The notes under the pieces were generated by a model. The model did not search any database, had not been told where the DNA came from, and saw nothing but the letters and a program-made list of their open reading frames with translations. A stretch of DNA of 64,000 nucleotides from Magnetospirillum sp. XM-1 (GTDB lineage Bacteria > Pseudomonadota > Alphaproteobacteria > Rhodospirillales > Magnetospirillaceae), in the NCBI RefSeq assembly GCF_001511835.1, contig NZ_LN997848.1, positions 2,756,001 through 2,820,000 on the forward strand, in the 5' to 3' direction. Each line of letters opens with the position of its first letter. Position 1 is the first letter of the stretch. The position numbers and the translations under genes were made by a program. Positions 1 to 9,619 of this stretch are shown here, piece after piece.

Positions 1-1509
1 CTCGCGGTCGTGGCCGGTGACCACCGCGTCCTGGAGCACCGGCGCGGCGGCGTCGATCACCGCCAGGCGCAGCGCTCCCACATGCACCCAGGTGCCCGAC
101 ATCAGCTTGAAATCCTCGGCGACGCGGCCGTCGAAGACGATGCCCTTGGACGGATCATCGGGGTCGGCCAGCTTGCCGGCGTCGCCGATGACGTACCAGC
201 CGTCCTCGTCGAAGGCCTTGCGGGTCAGGTCGTCGCGCTTGAAATAGCCGGGCGTGACGTTGGGGCCCTTGATCCGCATCTCCAGCTTGCCGCCGTTGGG
301 GATCATCTTGACCTCGCAGCCCGGGGCGGGCAGGCCGATGATGCCGGCGCGCGGAATGTCGAAATGCACGGTGGTGATCATGGGCGAGGTCTCGGTGGCG
401 CCCCACGACGACACCATGCGCACCTTGTGGCCCAGGGTACGGATGGACAGCTGCTCCATCTTGTCCCACAGGTTCTGGGGCAGCGCCGCGCCGGCGTAGA
501 AGATGATCTTCAGGTCCTTGAAGAAATTGGCCCGCAGTTCCTCGTCCTTCTCCAGCAGCGGGATCAGCATGTCGAAGCCGCGCGGCACGTTGAAGTACAA
601 GGTCGGCGAGATTTCCTTCAGGTTGGCGGCGGTCTTCTCCACCAGCCCCGGCATGGGCTTGCCCTCGTCGATGTAAAGGGTTCCGCCGTGGCGCAGCACC
701 ATGTTGAAGTTGTGGTTGCCGCCGAAGGTGTGGTTCCACGGCAGCCAGTCCACCAGCACCGGATGGCTTTCCAGCAGGAAGGGCCAGGCCTGGCGGATGG
801 CCTGCTGGTTGGAGCACAGCATCTTCTGGGTGTTGATCACGCCCTTGGGCATGTCGGTGGAGCCCGAGGTGAACAGGATCTTGGCCACCGTGGCGGGGCG
901 GACGCTGGCGAAGGCGTTCTCCACGTCGGGGCCGGGTGTCGCGCCCAGCAGGGCGTCGAAGGTGACGCCGCAGGCGATGGGATTGACGCTGGTCACCACC
1001 TCGACGCGGGCCAGTTCGGGGATCACCAGAGCGTCGGCAAACTTGGCGCCGTCGGCGGCGTAGACCAGGCCCGGCTTCAACAAATCGGCGATGTAGCGCA
1101 GCTTGGAATGGTCCTGGGAGATCAGCGAATAGGCCGGCGAGATGGGGGCGACCGGTATGCCCACATGCATGGCGGCCAGGGCCAGCAGGGCGTGGTCGAT
1201 GGAATTGTCCGACAGGATCATCACCGGCCGGTTCTTGTTCAGGCCGCGGTCCAGCAGCGACTGGGCGATGGCTTCGACCATCTTCAGCGCCTGGCCCCAG
1301 CTCACCTTGCGCCAGCCTTCGCCGGCCCGCTGGGCCAGGAATGTGCGGTCGGGGATGCGTTCGGCCCAATGGACCAGAAGGTCGCCGAGGCAGCGCGAAT
1401 AGGGCTTCAGGCTGTCGGGCGAGCGGATGATGAAGGCGCCGTCCTCCAGCTTTTCCACTTCCACCCGCGCGGGCGCGAAATTGATGGGTGCCCAGGCAAC
1501 CGAATTCAT
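1..1509 (-). CDS. Feruloyl-CoA synthase-like AMP-forming ligase (3' end missing)
   Basis: Open for 503 codons from an ATG at 1509 to the window edge, so the C-terminal part, including the catalytic lysine of this superfamily, lies outside. The adenylate-forming A3 motif FTSGSTDMPKG is near residues 213-223, followed by VINTQKMLCSNQQ, a sequence style I associate with feruloyl-CoA synthases rather than acetyl- or fatty acyl-CoA ligases. The expected reaction is activation of a hydroxycinnamate or related aromatic acid to its CoA thioester with ATP in the cytoplasm. It is the last visible gene of a minus-strand operon behind a five-gene ABC transporter, which suggests import followed by CoA trapping of the same acid. 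The substrate is inferred; other aryl-CoA ligase specificities are possible. Confidence 0.85.
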   Translation of the reverse strand, partial: MNSVAWAPINFAPARVEVEKLEDGAFIIRSPDSLKPYSRCLGDLLVHWAERIPDRTFLAQRAGEGWRKVSWGQALKMVEAIAQSLLDRGLNKNRPVMILSDNSIDHALLALAAMHVGIPVAPISPAYSLISQDHSKLRYIADLLKPGLVYAADGAKFADALVIPELARVEVVTSVNPIACGVTFDALLGATPGPDVENAFASVRPATVAKILFTSGSTDMPKGVINTQKMLCSNQQAIRQAWPFLLESHPVLVDWLPWNHTFGGNHNFNMVLRHGGTLYIDEGKPMPGLVEKTAANLKEISPTLYFNVPRGFDMLIPLLEKDEELRANFFKDLKIIFYAGAALPQNLWDKMEQLSIRTLGHKVRMVSSWGATETSPMITTVHFDIPRAGIIGLPAPGCEVKMIPNGGKLEMRIKGPNVTPGYFKRDDLTRKAFDEDGWYVIGDAGKLADPDDPSKGIVFDGRVAEDFKLMSGTWVHVGALRLAVIDAAAPVLQDAVVTGHDRE

Positions 1510-1557
1510 AGTGACCTCCCTCGCCGCCTTCAGCGGACCGCTTTTTCTTGTCGTCCT

Positions 1558-2261
<704 letters not shown>

Positions 2262-2265
<4 letters not shown>

Positions 2266-2999
2266 CCGTGATCCTCTCCCAGATAGCATTCCAGCACCTT
2301 GGGATGGCTGGTGACCTCGGCCGGCGTGCCCTCGGCGATCTTCTCGCCGTGGTGCAGCACGACCACGTGATCGGACAGCGCCATCACGGCGCGCATGACG
2401 TGCTCGATGAGCAGGATGGTCAGCCCGGTCTCCTTGTTGAGGCCGGTGAGGATGGCGACCATGCGGTCGCATTCCACCGGGCGCAAACCCGCCATCACCT
2501 CGTCGAGCAGCAGCAACTTGGGCCGCGTCGCCAGGGCCTTGGCCACTTCCAGACGCTTGCGGTCGGGCAGGGTCAGGGTCTGGGCCGGGTCCTTGGCACG
2601 GTCGCCCAGTTCCAGCAGGTCGAGGATGGCCCGGGACGCCGCCCTGGCCTTCTCCACGTCGCCGTTGTCGTGGCGGAGCGCGCCCACCATGACGTTCTCT
2701 TCCACCGACAGGCCGGCGAAGGGCTTGACGATCTGGAAGGTGCGGCCGACGCCCGCGCGGCAGATGGCCGCCTGGCCCAGGCCGGTGACGTCTTCCCCGT
2801 CCAGCACCACACGACCGTCGCTGGGCGGAAGCGCGCCGGCGATCAGGTTGAAGGTGGTGGTCTTGCCCGCCCCGTTGGGGCCGATCAGGGCGACGATGTC
2901 GCCCCGGGGCACGTCGAAGGTTACGGCGTTGACGGCGCGCAGGCCGCGGAAGCTCTTGCCCAGGTTCTCGACGGAAAGCATGGGAGCAGGGGCGTTCAT
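2262..2999 (-). CDS. livG: Branched-chain-type ABC transporter ATP-binding protein LivG (first copy)
   Basis: 245-aa ATPase with Walker A GPNGAGKTTT near residues 40-49 and Walker B LLLLDEVMAGL. The signature region reads LTLPDRKRLEVA instead of the usual LSGGQ, a variant I expect in LivG-type subunits. The ATG at 2999 overlaps the end of livM by 4 nt, and the 3' end overlaps livF by 4 nt, so translation of the three genes is probably coupled. In-frame sequence upstream of 2999 lies inside livM and is not coding in this frame. Second ATPase of the importer. Confidence 0.95.
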
Positions 3000-3985
3000 C
3001 GTCCGTCTCCCTCCAGGCGAAGCGCCTTGCGCAGCCACGGCCACAGCCCGTTCGGCTTCAAGACCAGGATCAGCATCAGACAGACGCCGTAGGCGATCTG
3101 CTTGACGCCGTCGATGCCGATATGGGCGCCCAACTCGGTCAGCAGCTCGCCCAGCGCGGTCAGCACCACGGCGCCGAGGATCGGCCCGAACAGGGTGCCG
3201 ATGCCGCCGATGATGGTGCCCAGCATCAGCTCGATGGAGCGATGCATGGAGAAGATGCTTTCCGGATAAAGATTGTTGTTGAAGAAGGCCAGGAACACGC
3301 CGCCCAGGCTGGTCATGGCCGCCGAGATCAGCACGGCGATCATCTTGTTCTTGAACACGTCGATGCCCAGCGCGTCGGCGGCGTCCTGATCCTCGCGGAT
3401 GGCCTGCCAGTAATAGCCGATGCGCCGCGTCAGCAGGGCGCGGCTGAACCAGAAGGCGGCCGCCGTCATGCCCAGCGCCACGTAATAGAACATGGTGGTC
3501 GAGCCGCGCAGCAGCCACAGATTGTTGGGGCTGTTGTTGGGGGCGGGGGGCAGGAACAGGCCCGACGAGGCGCCCACCCAGCCCCAATGGTCGAACAACA
3601 CGCGGGTGAACTCGGCGAACGCGATGGTCAGCAGGGCGAAATAGACGCCCATCACCTTGAAGCGGAAGCCCAGCGTGCCGATCACCGCGCCGGCGGCGGC
3701 CGAGACCGCCATGCCGGCCAGGGCGCCGATCCACGGCGGGGTGCCGTAATGGACGAACAACGCGCCGCCGGCATAGGCCCCCAGGCCCACATAAAGGGCG
3801 TGGCCCAGCGAGAACTGGCCGGCGAAGCCCATCATCACGTTCCAGCTCATGCCCAGATAGGCCTGGAGCAGCACGGTGATCAGGATGGAGAGCAGGTAGT
3901 CGCCCGCCGCCAGGGGAGCCACGGCGAGAATCGCCAGCAGGCCGAGAAGCAGGACCGCGCGGCGGTCACGGAACAGGGCGCTCAT
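2996..3985 (-). CDS. livM: Branched-chain-type ABC transporter permease LivM (first copy)
   Basis: 329-aa hydrophobic integral membrane protein that starts MSALFRDRR and has several predicted transmembrane stretches. The segment MGFAGQFSLGHALYVGLGAYAGG is the family hallmark region of LivM permeases. It overlaps livH upstream and livG downstream by 4 nt each. With LivH it forms the translocation channel in the inner membrane for the solute delivered by the periplasmic protein encoded at 4894-6147. Confidence 0.95.
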   Translation of the reverse strand: MSALFRDRRAVLLLGLLAILAVAPLAAGDYLLSILITVLLQAYLGMSWNVMMGFAGQFSLGHALYVGLGAYAGGALFVHYGTPPWIGALAGMAVSAAAGAVIGTLGFRFKVMGVYFALLTIAFAEFTRVLFDHWGWVGASSGLFLPPAPNNSPNNLWLLRGSTTMFYYVALGMTAAAFWFSRALLTRRIGYYWQAIREDQDAADALGIDVFKNKMIAVLISAAMTSLGGVFLAFFNNNLYPESIFSMHRSIELMLGTIIGGIGTLFGPILGAVVLTALGELLTELGAHIGIDGVKQIAYGVCLMLILVLKPNGLWPWLRKALRLEGDGR

Positions 3986-4851
3986 GGCTTCTTCCCCAGG
4001 ATGCCTTGCGGGCGCAGCAGCAGGACGAGGATCAGCAGGCCGAAGCTGAACATGCTTTTGAGGCTGGGCGCGATCAGCACGCCCGACAGCGCCTCGGACA
4101 GGCCCACCAGGATGCCGCCCAGCAGCGCGCCGCCCAGGCTGCCCAGGCCGCCCAGGATGACGATGATGAAGCCCAGCAGGGTGTAGTCAGATGACAGGTG
4201 CGGATGCACGTCGACCAGCAGCAGCAGCAGGCAGCCGGCGGCGCCCACGCAGGCCGTGCCGATGCCGAACGTGATGGCGTAGAGCTTTTCCACGTCCAGG
4301 CCCACCACGCGCGCTCCCACCGGATTGTCGGCGCAGGCGCGGATGGCGGTTCCCGTGGTGGTGTACTTAAAGAAGGCCCACAGCAGAAAGGCCACGCCGC
4401 CGGCGGTGAAGGCGGCGATGACGCGGACCTTGTCCAGCACCAGGCTTCCGAGCGAATAGCTCTCGAAGCTGGCGTCGAGTTGGATGTTGCGCGCGTCGGG
4501 CCCGAACACCATCAGCACCACGTTGGTGATGATCATGGCCACCGAGAGCAGCAGCAGGAACTGGATGTGCTCGGTGACTTCAAGAAAGTGGTTGATCAGG
4601 AAACGCTGCAGCAGGTAGCCGACGACGAACAGGCCGCCGGCCACCAGCGGCAGGGCGGGGACCGGTGCGATCCCCAGCTTGGTGAAGAGCAGGAAGGCGG
4701 CATACATCGCCACCACCATCATGTCGCCATGGGCAAAATTGACCACGCGCATGACGCCGAAGATGACCGACAGCCCAAGGGCCATCAGGCCGTAGACCAG
4801 GCCGGTCAAAAGACCGGCGCTGATCACGTTCATGAAGAAGGTGGCGTCCAT
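3982..4851 (-). CDS. livH: Branched-chain-type ABC transporter permease LivH (first copy)
   Basis: 289-aa membrane permease starting MDATFFMNVISAG, with the family segment GVMRVVNFAHGDMMVV near residues 32-47 and repeated hydrophobic helices to the C-terminus. It lies 42 nt after the stop of the substrate-binding protein gene and overlaps livM by 4 nt. Role: one half of the inner-membrane channel of the importer. The 42-nt gap has no obvious terminator, so the operon probably reads through. Confidence 0.95.
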   Translation of the reverse strand: MDATFFMNVISAGLLTGLVYGLMALGLSVIFGVMRVVNFAHGDMMVVAMYAAFLLFTKLGIAPVPALPLVAGGLFVVGYLLQRFLINHFLEVTEHIQFLLLLSVAMIITNVVLMVFGPDARNIQLDASFESYSLGSLVLDKVRVIAAFTAGGVAFLLWAFFKYTTTGTAIRACADNPVGARVVGLDVEKLYAITFGIGTACVGAAGCLLLLLVDVHPHLSSDYTLLGFIIVILGGLGSLGGALLGGILVGLSEALSGVLIAPSLKSMFSFGLLILVLLLRPQGILGKKP

Positions 4852-4893
4852 CCCGGCTCCCCGCCCAAGCTTTGCCGATGTTGCGGCTTTTCT

Positions 4894-6147
4894 TTAAGTG
4901 CGGCCCTTGAAGGGCGGCATGGGGAAGATGGGCTTGGCTTCGGCCGAGGCCGCCGGCAACGTCACCGTCGGCTTGCCGCCCAGGTTCTGCACCGCCGCCG
5001 AGATCAGGTTCATGTTCTGGCCGTTGGCCTCGAACTTGATCGCCCCGCCCAGCATGACGCGCTTGGACAGGTTGGTGGCGCGCAGGGCCTCGGTCAGGGC
5101 CTGCGGATCATTGCTGCCGGCCCGCTTGTGGGCGTCGGCGGCGATCAGCACGGCCTCGAAGGTGAAGCCGACGTTCAGGTCGCAGCTTTCGTCGGGGAAG
5201 GCCTTCTCGAAGGTCTTTTCCAGCTGCTTGGCCATTTCCTGCTTGGGATCGAACCACGGCACGTTGGTGGTGCAGTATTCGGCGTACTTGCCGAGCGCCT
5301 TGAAGAACTGCTTGTCGTACATGCCCGGAGCGCCGGGGCTGATGATGCCCATGGTCTCCACCTGCTGCTTGACCATTTCGCGCACCAGCAGGATGGCGTC
5401 GTTGAGACGGGTCACCGTCATGATGAAGTCGGCCTTGGCCGCCTTGGCCTTGGACACCTCGATGGAGAGGTCGCGGGCCTTGGGGTCGTAGGCGATGGTC
5501 TCGACGATCTGGAACGGCATGTCCAGCTTGGGCATCAGGGCGTTGATGCCGCCCAGCATGGCCATGCCGAAGCTGTCGTTGATGTGCAGCAGCACGGCGG
5601 TCTTCGGCGTCACGCCGGTGGCTGCGAAGATGTCCTTGTAGAGCAGCAGCCCGCCCTTGCCCAGCATGCCGGCGGAGGGGAAGTTGCGGAACACGTACTT
5701 GAATCCCTGCTCGGTCAGCTTGGGCTCGGAGGCGATGTTGACCACGAAGGGCACGCCCTTCGCCTCGGCCACGCCGGCCACGGCGAGAGTGGTGGCGGAA
5801 TCGAAGCAGCCCATCAGCATGTTGGCGCCTTCGCGGATCAGCTTTTCCGCCTGGGTGCGCCCCACGTCGGGGTTGGATTCGGTGTCGGCGTTCATCAGCT
5901 CGACCGAATAGCCCATGTCCTTCAGCATGGGCAGACCGATCTCGGCGCCGCGCTGGCAGGCCTGGCCGATCAGGGCCAGGTGGCCGGAGCGCGGCAGCAG
6001 CACGCCCAGCTTGAGCGGAGTCGCCGCCCGCGCCGAGCGCAGGGGCAACCCGGTGGAAGTGACCAAGGCGCCGGCCGCCGCGGCCGTGGTGAACTGACGG
6101 CGGGTAATGGTCCGTGACGCGGACAGACTCGTGGTGTTGTCAGACAT
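4894..6147 (-). CDS. ABC transporter periplasmic substrate-binding protein, Tat-exported (first copy)
   Basis: 417-aa periplasmic binding protein of the Leu/Ile/Val type (Peripla_BP_6 style). The N-terminus has a twin-arginine signal, TITRRQFTTAAAAGALV, followed by an Ala-rich h-region and likely cleavage after SARA. The mature protein opens TPLKLGVLLPRSG, the usual beginning of the first lobe. The start at 6147 was chosen because it places the signal at the N-terminus; an open frame continues upstream but has no signal. It is the first gene of the transporter-ligase operon. An 8-bp-arm palindrome at 6262-6278 upstream is a candidate operator. The ligand is probably an aromatic acid, by context. 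Confidence 0.93.
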   Translation of the reverse strand: MSDNTTSLSASRTITRRQFTTAAAAGALVTSTGLPLRSARAATPLKLGVLLPRSGHLALIGQACQRGAEIGLPMLKDMGYSVELMNADTESNPDVGRTQAEKLIREGANMLMGCFDSATTLAVAGVAEAKGVPFVVNIASEPKLTEQGFKYVFRNFPSAGMLGKGGLLLYKDIFAATGVTPKTAVLLHINDSFGMAMLGGINALMPKLDMPFQIVETIAYDPKARDLSIEVSKAKAAKADFIMTVTRLNDAILLVREMVKQQVETMGIISPGAPGMYDKQFFKALGKYAEYCTTNVPWFDPKQEMAKQLEKTFEKAFPDESCDLNVGFTFEAVLIAADAHKRAGSNDPQALTEALRATNLSKRVMLGGAIKFEANGQNMNLISAAVQNLGGKPTVTLPAASAEAKPIFPMPPFKGRT

Positions 6148-6261
6148 TGGGACGTCCCTTTCGCGTTCGAAAGCCTCCTGGGTCGCTCTTTGGCGACTTT
6201 GATGGATACGACTGTGAGGCAGTCCTCGGCGTTCGTCAAGGGTATTGTTGGGCATAAAAAC

Positions 6262-6278
6262 TGTTGTGCTGCACAACA
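6262..6278. promoter_or_regulatory. Perfect palindrome upstream of the first transporter-ligase operon
   Basis: TGTTGTGC-T-GCACAACA is a perfect inverted repeat with 8-bp arms and one central base. It sits in the 225-nt gap between the divergently transcribed binding-protein gene (start 6147) and purC (start 6373), 115 nt upstream of the former. A partial copy, TGTTGGGC, lies about 17 nt to its left. The form is typical of dimeric repressors. No regulator gene is next to it, so the protein that binds is unknown. Confidence 0.5.
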
Positions 6279-6372
6279 ATAAAATCGAGTCCGGTTTAGA
6301 TACGGGCGGTTCCCTTGCCCGCCGGGCCGGGGAATGCGATAAAGGCGTTCCCTTTTTCTTGGATGTCTGGAC

Positions 6373-7350
6373 ATGCTCTCCGCCGCCGCGATCCGCGCCG
6401 CCATTCCCGGCGTGCTTACCGAAGCCGAGTTTTCCGAACTGCCCAATTACTATCGCGGCAAGGTGCGCGAGAACTACGACCTGCCCGACGGGCGGCGCAT
6501 CCTGATCTCCACCGACCGCCAGAGCGCCTTCGACCAGGTGCTGGCGGCGGTGCCGTTCAAGGGCCAGGTGCTGACCCAGACGGCGCGCTTCTGGTTCGAG
6601 GCCACCAAGGACATCTGCCCCAACCACGTGATCGAATATCCCGATCCCAACGTGGTGGTGGGACGTCGTCTCGACATGCTGCCCATCGAGATGGTGGTGC
6701 GCGACTACCTCACCGGGTCCACCGACACCTCCATCTGGTCCATGTACAAGGCCGGACGGCGCAATATGTACGGCCTCGACTTTGCCGACGGCATGGTCAA
6801 GAACGACAAGCTGCCCGCCACCATCCTGACCCCGACCACCAAGGCCGAGGTGGGCGGCCACGACGCCCCGGTCTCGCCGGCCGAGGTGGTGGCGCGCGGC
6901 CTGCTCACTCAAGCTCAGTGGGACGAACTGGCGCGTCTGTCCCTGGCCATCTTCGCCCGCGGGCGTGAGATCGCGGCGAAAAACGGCCTGATCCTGGTGG
7001 ACACCAAGTTCGAGTTCGGGGTGGATGCGCAAGGGCGCATCACGCTCGCCGACGAGATCCTCACCCCCGATTCCAGCCGCTACTGGAAGGCCGACAGCTA
7101 TGCGGCCCGCCACGCCAAGGGCGAGGAGCCGGAAAGCCTGGACAAGGAGTTCCTGCGCATCTGGATCGCCGGGCGCTGCGATCCCTACAAGGATCCCATC
7201 CCGGCCATTCCCGACGACACCCTGGTGGAGTTCTCGGCCAAGTACATCGCGCTGTTCGAGGCGGTGACCGGCCAGGCCTTCGAGGCCCCCTCGGCGTCCG
7301 AATCCGTCAAGGAGCGCATCCGCCGCAATCTGACAGGTTACTTCGCTTAA
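6373..7350 (+). CDS. purC: Phosphoribosylaminoimidazole-succinocarboxamide synthase (SAICAR synthetase)
   Basis: 325-aa enzyme of de novo purine synthesis that joins CAIR and aspartate with ATP to give SAICAR. Visible family signatures are [11 protein letters not shown] near residue 27, [28 protein letters not shown] and [11 protein letters not shown]. It is longer than the roughly 240-aa enterobacterial form and resembles the longer class. It is divergent from the transporter operon at 6147, and the diguanylate cyclase gene starts only 19 nt after its stop. Confidence 0.97.
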   Translation: MLSAAAIRAAIPGVLTEAEFSELPNYYRGKVRENYDLPDGRRILISTDRQSAFDQVLAAVPFKGQVLTQTARFWFEATKDICPNHVIEYPDPNVVVGRRLDMLPIEMVVRDYLTGSTDTSIWSMYKAGRRNMYGLDFADGMVKNDKLPATILTPTTKAEVGGHDAPVSPAEVVARGLLTQAQWDELARLSLAIFARGREIAAKNGLILVDTKFEFGVDAQGRITLADEILTPDSSRYWKADSYAARHAKGEEPESLDKEFLRIWIAGRCDPYKDPIPAIPDDTLVEFSAKYIALFEAVTGQAFEAPSASESVKERIRRNLTGYFA

Positions 7351-7369
7351 GACGTCTCGGAAGACGGGC

Positions 7370-8998
7370 ATGATCTCCACCAGCCTGCGGGTCCGCTTTT
7401 CCCTGACCTTCGCCCTGTCCATCATGGTCGGTTCGGGGCTGCTGTCCTATGCCATCGGCAGCCGTTCCTCCGAGGGCGTCAGGGCCGAGATCGGCCGCAA
7501 CCTCAGCGAGGTGACCCACCAGATCGCCGACAAGCTCGATCGCGGCATGTGGGCGCGTTCGGGCGAGGTGGCGCTGCTGTCCACCCTGGTCGAGACCCAG
7601 ACGACCCTCGATCCCAAAGCGGTGCGGGTTTCGCTCGATCGCTTGAAGCACTCCATTCCCTATTTCGCCTGGATCGGCTTTACCGATCCCCAGGGGCGGG
7701 TGCTGGCGGCCACCGGCGGCATCCTCGACGGGGTGGATATTTCCAAGCGTCCGGTCTTCGCCGAAGGGGTGAAGGGCGTGTTCGTCGGTGACGTCCATGA
7801 AGCGGTGGTGCTGGCCAAGCTGCTGCCCAACCCATCGGGCGAGCCCATGAAGTTCGTCGACATCAGCCGGGCGGTGTATGGCCGGGACGGCACCATGCTC
7901 GGCGTCGTCGCGTCGCATCTCAGCTGGGAATGGGCGCGCGAGATCGAGCAATCGGTGCTGACCCCCTTCGACGCCAGCCAGGAAGTCGAGGTCTTCGTGG
8001 TCGCCACCGACGACACGGTGCTGCTGGGGCCGTCATCCCAGATCGGGCACCCCCTCAAGCTTCGTTCCATCGCCAGGGCGCGCCAGGGCGACGGGAATTG
8101 GCAGGTGGAGACCTGGCCTGACGGCCGGGAATACCTTACCGGCTATGCCCTGGCCCGGGGATACAAGGATTATGGCGGGCTGGGTTGGACCATCGTCGCC
8201 CGCCAGCCCACCGAGACCGCGTTCGCCGCCGTATCGGCGTTGCAGCGCCACGTCATCTGGTGGGGCGCCGGGGTGGCGCTGGCCTGTGCCGCTTTCGGAT
8301 GGCTGGTGGCCAGCCGGGTCTCGGCCCCGCTGCGCCGCATCGCCCTGGCCGCCGACCGCCTGCGCGGCGGCGAACCGGTGGATATTCCCGCCGAGAAGGG
8401 CGTTTTGGAAATCCAGTCCCTCAGCACGTCGCTGCGCGCCCTGATCGACAGCCTGACCCGCAGCGAGGCGGCCCGCAGCCATGCCGAGGTGCAAGCCAGC
8501 CACGACCGTCTCACCGGGCTGACCAACCGCCTGGGGCTCGAGGATCTTCTGGGGCGGATGCTGGCCTCGGCGCGGCGAAGCCAGAGCAGTCTGGTGGTTC
8601 TGTGCCTGGACCTCGACGGCTTCAAGGGGGTCAACGACACCCTGGGCCACGGAATTGGCGACCTGCTGCTGCAGGAGGTGGCGGTAAGGCTGCGGGCCTG
8701 CGCCCGCCAGGGCGACATCACGGCGCGCCTGGGCGGCGACGAGTTCATGATGGTGCTGTCCGCCCCGTCCCATGCGGCCGCCGCCGACGCGATGGTGGTG
8801 GGAGAGCGCATCGTCCATTCCCTGGGCGAGCCCTTCGTGCTCGACGGCAATCCGGTGAAGATCGGCTGCAGCGTCGGCGCGGCGCTGTGGCCCTTGCATG
8901 GCGACGATATCGGCGACGTCACCCGTCTGGCCGACGAGGCGCTGTACGCCGCCAAGCGCGGCGGCAAGAACCGGGTGGTCCTGCACGCGGAGGGCTGA
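7370..8998 (+). CDS. Membrane-bound diguanylate cyclase with periplasmic sensor domain
   Basis: 542-aa signalling protein that makes cyclic di-GMP from two GTP. It has an N-terminal membrane helix (residues about 8-28), a long extracytoplasmic region that looks like a double CACHE sensor (about 30-280), a second helix near 285-305, a HAMP-like linker, and a C-terminal GGDEF domain. The active-site GGDEF is at 455-459. The product-inhibition I-site RxxD reads RQGD five residues before it, so the enzyme should be active and feedback-inhibited. No EAL domain is present. The sensed ligand cannot be told from sequence. Confidence 0.93.
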   Translation: MISTSLRVRFSLTFALSIMVGSGLLSYAIGSRSSEGVRAEIGRNLSEVTHQIADKLDRGMWARSGEVALLSTLVETQTTLDPKAVRVSLDRLKHSIPYFAWIGFTDPQGRVLAATGGILDGVDISKRPVFAEGVKGVFVGDVHEAVVLAKLLPNPSGEPMKFVDISRAVYGRDGTMLGVVASHLSWEWAREIEQSVLTPFDASQEVEVFVVATDDTVLLGPSSQIGHPLKLRSIARARQGDGNWQVETWPDGREYLTGYALARGYKDYGGLGWTIVARQPTETAFAAVSALQRHVIWWGAGVALACAAFGWLVASRVSAPLRRIALAADRLRGGEPVDIPAEKGVLEIQSLSTSLRALIDSLTRSEAARSHAEVQASHDRLTGLTNRLGLEDLLGRMLASARRSQSSLVVLCLDLDGFKGVNDTLGHGIGDLLLQEVAVRLRACARQGDITARLGGDEFMMVLSAPSHAAAADAMVVGERIVHSLGEPFVLDGNPVKIGCSVGAALWPLHGDDIGDVTRLADEALYAAKRGGKNRVVLHAEG

Positions 8999-9025
8999 TA
9001 AGCCCCCCGCGCACGGCTCCGGCCA

Positions 9026-9457
9026 TCAGCCGGCGGTGACGTAGGTCCGCAACGCCTCGGCCTCGAACTCGGCCCGCTCCAGGCTGTTGGAGACCAGATC
9101 ACGGATGGAGACGATGCCCTTCAACTGCCCATGGTCCATGACCGGCATGTGGCGGAAGTGGTGGGTGGACATGGTGCTCATCACCGAGGCGACGGTGTCG
9201 CCGACCTGGCAGGTCAGCGGATCGCGGGTCATGTGGTCACCCACCGGGGATTCCAGGACGCCCGCCCCGTGGGCCGCCAGGCAGCGGGTGACGTCGCGCT
9301 CGGTGAAGATGCCCAGCGTCCTGTCCTTGTCGTCCACCACCAGGACCGCCCCCACCTTGAAGGCGGCCATGCCCTGGACCGCCTCGATCATGGCCTTGGA
9401 CGGCAGGATCTTGAAGATCTTGTTGCCCTTCTTGTTCAGGATTTCGGAAACGAGCAT
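9026..9457 (-). CDS. Tandem CBS-domain protein
   Basis: 143-aa soluble protein made of two CBS motifs. The first contains AAFKVGAVLVVDDKDRTLGI, the second VASVMSTMSTHHFRHMPVMD, and each ends with the usual FTERDV or SIRDLV strand. CBS pairs bind adenosine nucleotides or similar ligands and act as regulatory modules; no catalytic domain is attached here. The gene stands alone on the minus strand between two plus-strand genes. Partner and ligand are unknown. Confidence 0.9.
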   Translation of the reverse strand: MLVSEILNKKGNKIFKILPSKAMIEAVQGMAAFKVGAVLVVDDKDRTLGIFTERDVTRCLAAHGAGVLESPVGDHMTRDPLTCQVGDTVASVMSTMSTHHFRHMPVMDHGQLKGIVSIRDLVSNSLERAEFEAEALRTYVTAG

Positions 9458-9619
9458 CAGCGTTCCTCCCCTTATTCATCGGACGTGGATGCAGGATAAC
9501 CTGAATGGGACAGTCCACAAATCGCGATAATGGATAAGGCGGCGCTTCTGTCTGCTTGAATCTTGTCGCACCGCATCAAATATGCAAAGACTTACCGAAT
9601 TAACCCGGAGAGCCTTGCC

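Noticed and set aside
4198..6117. Long plus-strand frame antisense to livH and the binding-protein gene
   Set aside because: Low-complexity His/Gln/Gly/Ala protein with no motif; it mirrors third-position GC of the true minus-strand genes. The same holds for the long frames opposite dxs (11063-14164) and dctA.
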